A stretch of DNA of 9,869 nucleotides from a bacterium. GTDB taxonomy: Bacteria; Krumholzibacteriota; Krumholzibacteriia; LZORAL124-64-63. Positions within the stretch are counted from its first letter, which is position 1. Each line of letters begins with the position of its first letter. The notes below the pieces were generated by a model that did no database searches, had not been told where the DNA came from, and saw only the letters and a program-made list of their open reading frames with translations. The DNA lies in the NCBI GenBank assembly GCA_030635025.1, contig DAOVZQ010000049.1, positions 1 to 9,869 on the forward strand. The letters are read 5' to 3'. Positions 7,484 through 9,869 of this stretch are shown here, one piece after another. Both the position numbers and the translations under genes were made by a program.

Positions 7484-7509
7484 AAGGGAGAGCCGATCGG
7501 CTCTCCCTT
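7484..7509. terminator. Bidirectional terminator between convergent genes
   Basis: A perfect 26-bp palindrome with arms AAGGGAGAGCCGA / TCGGCTCTCCCTT. It lies in the 81-bp gap between the stops of the selenoprotein gene (+) and the zinc-ribbon gene (-). Read on the minus strand, the stem runs into CCCTTTTCATAG, giving a T-tract; on the plus strand it is followed by GCTTATGC, a weaker tail. It probably ends both transcription units. Confidence 0.8.
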
Positions 7510-7541
7510 GCTTATGCACGGCAGGTGTGTGGGGACGTGTA

Positions 7542-7766
7542 TCAGAATTCGACGTCTTCGTCTGGGGGCAGCTCGCCCTCGAATTCCTCGAGTTCGTCCG
7601 AGAGTACGTCGCGCTCCTCGAATTCACCGAGATCGATGTTGGTCACATCCGCGTTGTCGTTGTCCCAGTCATCCCTGCAGTCGCTCGAGCAGAACATCAA
7701 CCCCTTGAAGGGAAGACCCCCGTCCTCGATCGCCGCACCACACAATGAGCATTCACTGGCGTCCAT
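7542..7766 (-). CDS. Small acidic zinc-ribbon protein of unknown function
   Basis: 74 aa. The N-terminal half has two cysteine pairs, CSLC (residues 6-9) and CSSDC (26-30), separated by GAAIEDGGLPFKGLMF. This CxxC-x16-CxxxC pattern is expected to bind one zinc ion. The FCSSDCRDDW segment recalls the YacG and TRASH/MYM-type treble-clef or ribbon modules, but I cannot place it in a named family. The C-terminal half is extremely acidic (EFEERDVLSDELEEFEGELPPDEDVEF) and probably disordered. ATG at 7766 has AGAGG 9 nt upstream on the minus strand. It starts 20 nt after the methyltransferase stop, so the two are probably co-transcribed. Role unknown; protein or nucleic-acid contact through the ribbon is a guess. 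Confidence 0.75.
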   Translation of the reverse strand: MDASECSLCGAAIEDGGLPFKGLMFCSSDCRDDWDNDNADVTNIDLGEFEERDVLSDELEEFEGELPPDEDVEF

Positions 7767-7786
7767 TTTCTCTTACCTCTGAGCGA

Positions 7787-8605
7787 TCATCGAAAAGCCA
7801 CTATGTATGCCACCCAGGCGGGGGAGGTATCTCCCACCTTGCTCACCTGGAAATCTCCATTGGGTTCCCCTTCATCATCGGCCCCTTCCCAGAAAACTTC
7901 AACCTTTCGAAAGCCCGCTTCGCGCAGCAGTTCGCGGGTCTCCGGTGCGGTCCATAGACGCCAATGATAGGCGAAGGCGTCGTCGAGTTTGCTGCCGTCC
8001 GGAAAACGGAAGTGGATCTTGCAGCGGTACTCGTGTGTGAGGGGGTTGAAGACGTCCTGATCCCAGATATACGTGAAGCCGTCGCACTCGCGTTCCTCGA
8101 ACTGGAGGACCTGGGCTTCGGGCCCGCCGTAGATGTCCAGCATCAGCATGCCGTCCTCGCGCAGGGAACGGCGGCAGTTGCGGAAATAGGCCAGCAGTTC
8201 GTCGCGGGTGTGGAAGCCCCACCACGAGAAGTTGGTGGCGGCCAGGACGTCGACCGTCGGTTGGCTGACGTTGCGGACGTCGTCCTGGATCATGGTCACG
8301 CGGGAGGTGGCCTCGCCCAGGGGGCGCATGTTGTGTTCGCGGCCCCAGTCGAGGGTCGGTCCGTCGAGGTCCACGCCCAGGGCCGTGTTGTCGTTCCTCA
8401 GTTTCGCCCACATGCAGCCCAGGTTCAGTGTGCCGCAGAAATCCTCGCGCAGGTCGCGGGGCAGGCGGCCGAACTCGTCGCCGTAGACGCGGTCGATGAA
8501 CACGACCTCCGCTTCGGGGTTCTGCACCGAGTTCTCGTATAGCCAGTGCTTGTCGGCCGTGTGGGCGGTGAGGGCGGTGAGGGCGGATTCCATCCTGGGC
8601 TCCAT
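7787..8605 (-). CDS. Class I SAM-dependent methyltransferase
   Basis: 272 aa from ATG 8605. The Rossmann-fold core starts near residue 52. A variant motif I, EDFCGTLNLG (54-63), replaces the usual DxGxGxG. The acidic ribose-binding strand ALGVDLD (75-81), QDDV (107-110) and AATNFSWWGF (122-131) follow. Later conserved-looking stretches are YIWDQDVFNP, IHFRFPDGS, WRLWTAPE and AGFRKVEVFWEG, ending with AYIVAFR. I recognise the overall pattern as a conserved bacterial methyltransferase family without an experimentally known substrate that I can name. The frame stays open 85 codons further upstream, but that extension has no methyltransferase character. ATG 8605 has AAGGAC about 6 nt upstream, and a second ATG lies at 8593. 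It is soluble with no signal peptide and is followed by the zinc-ribbon gene in the same transcription unit. Confidence 0.88.
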   Translation of the reverse strand: MEPRMESALTALTAHTADKHWLYENSVQNPEAEVVFIDRVYGDEFGRLPRDLREDFCGTLNLGCMWAKLRNDNTALGVDLDGPTLDWGREHNMRPLGEATSRVTMIQDDVRNVSQPTVDVLAATNFSWWGFHTRDELLAYFRNCRRSLREDGMLMLDIYGGPEAQVLQFEERECDGFTYIWDQDVFNPLTHEYRCKIHFRFPDGSKLDDAFAYHWRLWTAPETRELLREAGFRKVEVFWEGADDEGEPNGDFQVSKVGDTSPAWVAYIVAFR

Positions 8606-8670
8606 TGCTTGTCCTTGTCGTGTGTTTGTCTGAGGGACGGGTATATGGCAATCGCCGCAGCCGTCGGGAA

Positions 8671-8698
8671 GATATATAGCCAAACAACAGGGATACAA
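8671..8698 (-). promoter_or_regulatory. Weak candidate promoter for the methyltransferase/zinc-ribbon unit
   Basis: On the minus strand, TTGTAT (8698-8693), a 16-nt spacer and TATATC (8676-8671), within an AT-rich patch of the 125-bp gap between the symporter stop and the methyltransferase start. An overlapping TATATA gives a 14-nt spacer. It lies about 65 nt upstream of the start codon. The hexamers are only moderate matches. Confidence 0.35.
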
Positions 8699-8730
8699 CC
8701 ACAGATTTTCGCTTGCCCGAAGGCCGGATT

Positions 8731-9869
8731 CTACTTCAAGGGTCGGTGCGTCTTCGAAAAGTACTCGCTCGTCATCCCCCGTGTCATGCGCATCAACAGC
8801 ATCAGCCCGATCAGGTTGGGCAGGGCCATCAGACCCAGGGCGCTGTCGCCGAAGTTCCACACGATCTCAAGGGAGAAAATCGCACCCAGGAAATGCATGA
8901 GACAGAACACGGCCTTGTAGGCGATCACGTAGCGTGTGCCGAAGAGATACACGATGGCGCGGTCGCCGTAATAGCTCCAGCTGATGGCGGTCGACAGCCC
9001 GAAGAGCAGCACTCCGAGGGTGATGATGTAGCGACCCCAGTCGCCGAAGGGGGACAGGCCCTTCTGGAAGGCCGCCGCGGTCAGGGGCGAGCCGTTCAGG
9101 GCCATGCGGCCGGTCAGCCACAAGGCCGGCGCCGAATCGAAATCCACCGAGCCGTCGACGATGAGCAGCTCCCCGTTGAAGGGGGTGCCTTCGTCGTTGG
9201 CCAGGACGGGCTCGATCACCAGGGAGTGATTGCGCGCGAAGGACGCACCCAGCGGTTCGCCCTGGGTTATCGTCAATGGACCGTCGAAGTGGTCGGACGC
9301 GTCGATTTCGCCGTCGACCAGAATGTGCGCCTCGCCCACGAGTATCGTCAGGTCGGACTGGGCGTTGATCTCGACGCGGTCGGTGTGGCGCTCGTTCCAG
9401 ACGCCGGTGGTCAGGATCACCAGACCGGTGATGGTGCAGATGACCAGGGTGTCGATCAGCGGACCCATCATGGCCACGACGCCCTCGCGCACGGGTTCGT
9501 CGGTCTTGGCGGCGGCGTGGGCGATCGGCGCCGATCCCTGTCCCGATTCATTCGAGAACAGTCCGCGTTTGACGCCCCAGGTCAGCATGAAGATGAACGT
9601 GCCGCCGGCGAAGCCGCCCACCTGGGCGGCGGGTCGGAAGGCTGAGCCCACGATTTCTCCGAGTACGCCCGGTACCTGGCCAAAGTTCATGATCAGCACC
9701 AGCAGCCCGCCGGCGATGTAGATGGCGGCCATGTAGGGCACCAGCCGGCTGGTCACGTTGCCGATGCGCTTGATGCCGCCCAGGATGACGGCGGCGACCA
9801 GGCTGGCGGTGACCAGCCCAGTGATCCAGGTCGGCACCCCCAGATCGGCGGGGGTCTGATAGGCCACGG
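8731..9869 (-). CDS. Alanine/glycine:cation symporter (AGCS family), N-terminally truncated by window edge, with large polar insertion
   Basis: At least 378 residues are visible. The frame is open to the window edge, and the first apparent start (GTG at 9867) is an internal valine. The AGCS signature lies near visible residues 98-140: TWGVKRGLFSNESGQGSAPIAHAAA, given here only in part as GVKRGLFSNESGQGSAPIA, then EPVREGVVAMMGPLIDTL. Several hydrophobic segments surround it, and the usual GVWN and LTAAAF…SWSYYGDRA elements are present. Family members import alanine or glycine with Na+ or H+ across the inner membrane. Between GVWN (~158) and the LTAAAF segment (~262) sits about 100 polar, beta-strand-like residues, where typical members have only a short connector. 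The missing N-terminus should hold the first few membrane helices. The gap to the next gene downstream is 125 nt with no convincing terminator. Confidence 0.9.
   Translation of the reverse strand, partial: VAYQTPADLGVPTWITGLVTASLVAAVILGGIKRIGNVTSRLVPYMAAIYIAGGLLVLIMNFGQVPGVLGEIVGSAFRPAAQVGGFAGGTFIFMLTWGVKRGLFSNESGQGSAPIAHAAAKTDEPVREGVVAMMGPLIDTLVICTITGLVILTTGVWNERHTDRVEINAQSDLTILVGEAHILVDGEIDASDHFDGPLTITQGEPLGASFARNHSLVIEPVLANDEGTPFNGELLIVDGSVDFDSAPALWLTGRMALNGSPLTAAAFQKGLSPFGDWGRYIITLGVLLFGLSTAISWSYYGDRAIVYLFGTRYVIAYKAVFCLMHFLGAIFSLEIVWNFGDSALGLMALPNLIGLMLLMRMTRGMTSEYFSKTHRPLK

Noticed and set aside
8563..8586. Short tandem repeat of a GTGAGGGCG-like unit
   Set aside because: Just over two copies inside the methyltransferase N-terminus, encoding a short Ala-Leu-Thr repetition; explained by coding sequence.
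8711..8725. Possible terminator after the symporter stop
   Set aside because: Only a 3-bp GCC/GGC stem around a tetraloop, with no T-run; too weak to call.
8606..8860. N-terminal extension of the methyltransferase to an ATG at 8860
   Set aside because: The extra 85 residues overlap the symporter coding region, lack methyltransferase features and would cross the AT-rich intergenic gap. ATG 8605 has its own Shine-Dalgarno.
8713..9645. 310-codon open frame on the plus strand opposite the symporter
   Set aside because: The translation is Q/G/H/E-rich without domain features, and the opposite strand encodes a clear AGCS protein including its signature.

Overview
The window is high-GC, densely packed bacterial DNA. 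The C-terminal FlgD-Ig-like secretion domain on the first (partial) protein and the absence of close matches to well-known model organisms suggest an uncultured member of the Fibrobacteres-Chlorobi-Bacteroidetes (FCB) group or a related lineage such as Krumholzibacteria, Eisenbacteria or Gemmatimonadota. This is inference from protein style only. A Gram-negative envelope is certain, because a complete tripartite RND efflux pump is present.

Layout. (1) 3-359 (+): the C-terminal end of a secreted or surface protein, closed by a strong hairpin terminator at 392-416. (2) 439-7032 (+): an efflux operon. A consensus sigma70-type promoter (439-467) is followed by an inverted-repeat operator (472-498). 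Then come a TetR/CerR-family repressor, a NodT-type outer-membrane lipoprotein channel, an HlyD-type periplasmic adaptor and an RND inner-membrane permease. The genes overlap or nearly touch, so they are probably co-transcribed and translationally coupled. The regulator probably represses its own operon. (3) 7116-7460 (+): a small HesB/IscA-like protein whose reading frame is interrupted by one in-frame TGA at 7224-7226. The family's signature continues in the same frame on both sides of the TGA, which sits where family members carry cysteine. A small stem-loop lies at the right distance downstream. I read it as a HesB-like selenoprotein with selenocysteine at residue 37; a plain ORF caller would split or truncate it. 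(4) A perfect 26-bp palindrome (7484-7509) separates this gene from the convergent minus-strand genes. (5) 8605-7542 (-): a class I SAM-dependent methyltransferase followed after 20 nt by a small acidic zinc-ribbon protein, probably one transcription unit. (6) 9869-8731 (-): the C-terminal part of an alanine/glycine:cation symporter (AGCS family) whose N-terminus lies outside the window. It carries an unusual polar insertion of about 100 residues between two membrane segments.

The most interesting element is the selenoprotein at 7116-7460. If it is correct, the organism must encode SelA/SelB/SelC/SelD, none of which is in this window. The AGCS insertion and the methyltransferase/zinc-ribbon pair are secondary points of interest. 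I found no tRNA, rRNA, CRISPR array, insertion sequence or phage feature. No intergenic stretch reaches 300 bases.
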